This document shows, in pieces, positions 63,967 through 64,000 of a DNA stretch of 64,000 nucleotides. Source of the stretch: Ferruginibacter sp. (GTDB taxonomy: Bacteria; Bacteroidota; Bacteroidia; Chitinophagales; Chitinophagaceae). Below the pieces are notes generated by a model. That model had not been told where the DNA came from, made no database searches, and saw only the letters and a list, made by a program, of their open reading frames with translations. Numbering within the stretch: the stretch's first letter is position 1; the number at the start of each line of letters is the position of its first letter. The translations under genes were made by a program, and so were the position numbers. The DNA lies in the NCBI RefSeq assembly GCF_028288465.1, contig NZ_JAQBNR010000011.1:62001-126000 (forward strand). The letters are read 5' to 3'.

Positions 63967-64000
63967 TTTTAGCCCCCGATTTTTATTCCAGCTCTTCACA

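Overview
The window looks like chromosomal DNA of a Bacteroidota member, most probably family Chitinophagaceae. The signs are promoter elements of the TAnnTTTG type in front of many genes, almost no Shine-Dalgarno sequences, a gliding gene (gldA), a T9SS-type sorting domain, a TonB-dependent receptor with a CarboxypepD_reg-like N-terminus, many SPII lipoproteins, and families that are common in this group (DUF5777, RicT/PSP1, split or fused IcmF). I see no rRNA, tRNA, CRISPR array, insertion sequence or phage gene.

Layout. 1-1.0 kb: end of an unresolved gene and a Bax inhibitor-1 homologue. 1.0-3.9 kb: arsenic operon arsR-arsM-acr3-arsC (minus strand) with a consensus promoter overlapping a probable ArsR site. 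3.9-9.4 kb: AIM24 protein, then small detoxification or stress genes (GyrI-like, DUF4287, DoxX, VOC, a start-less small ORF, DUF1801, SRPBCC), a GlxA-type regulator and an FMN reductase. 9.7-16.8 kb: complete tetR-tolC-MFP-RND efflux operon with a TetR operator laid over its promoter. 17-25 kb: DUF502, zinc phospholipase C-like protein, serC, DUF1015, TPR protein and long-chain acyl-CoA ligase. 25-37 kb: minus-strand housekeeping genes (barrel protein, nth, ftsB-like, eno, gldA, ricT, holB, glutathione peroxidase, beta-helix lipoprotein, comF-like, radA). 37.7-48.2 kb: TonB receptor, small membrane proteins with a truncated paralogue, T9SS-domain protein, an ABC exporter with a LolA-like protein, pdxA, rsmA.

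The most unusual part is 48.2-58.7 kb. Four consecutive plus-strand transcription units encode exported redox proteins: (A) YceI-like lipoprotein, CX4CH lipoprotein, DUF5777 barrel, small lipoprotein; (B) ethylbenzene-dehydrogenase-like CX3CH lipoprotein, a second CX4CH lipoprotein, a second DUF5777 barrel; (C) cytochrome c; (D) small Tat protein, Tat-exported 4x[4Fe-4S]-type protein, NrfD quinol-oxidising membrane protein, anchored protein. Each unit is preceded by a CRP/FNR-like palindrome (TGAY-N4-RTCA) lying exactly 57 nt upstream of a TAnnTT -7 element, and none has a clear -33 element. I read this as one activator-controlled regulon that may carry electrons from quinol (NrfD and FeS protein) through periplasmic cytochrome c to outer-membrane barrel and heme-lipoprotein modules. 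The function is inference; the sites, spacing and paralogy are visible in the sequence.

58.8-62.4 kb: an isobutyryl-CoA mutase (IcmF-like) encoded as two proteins, B12-binding/GTPase and mutase, separated by a 17-bp hairpin. 62.5-64 kb: aldose-1-epimerase-like gene and a DUF2695 gene broken by a one-base shift in a C5 run.
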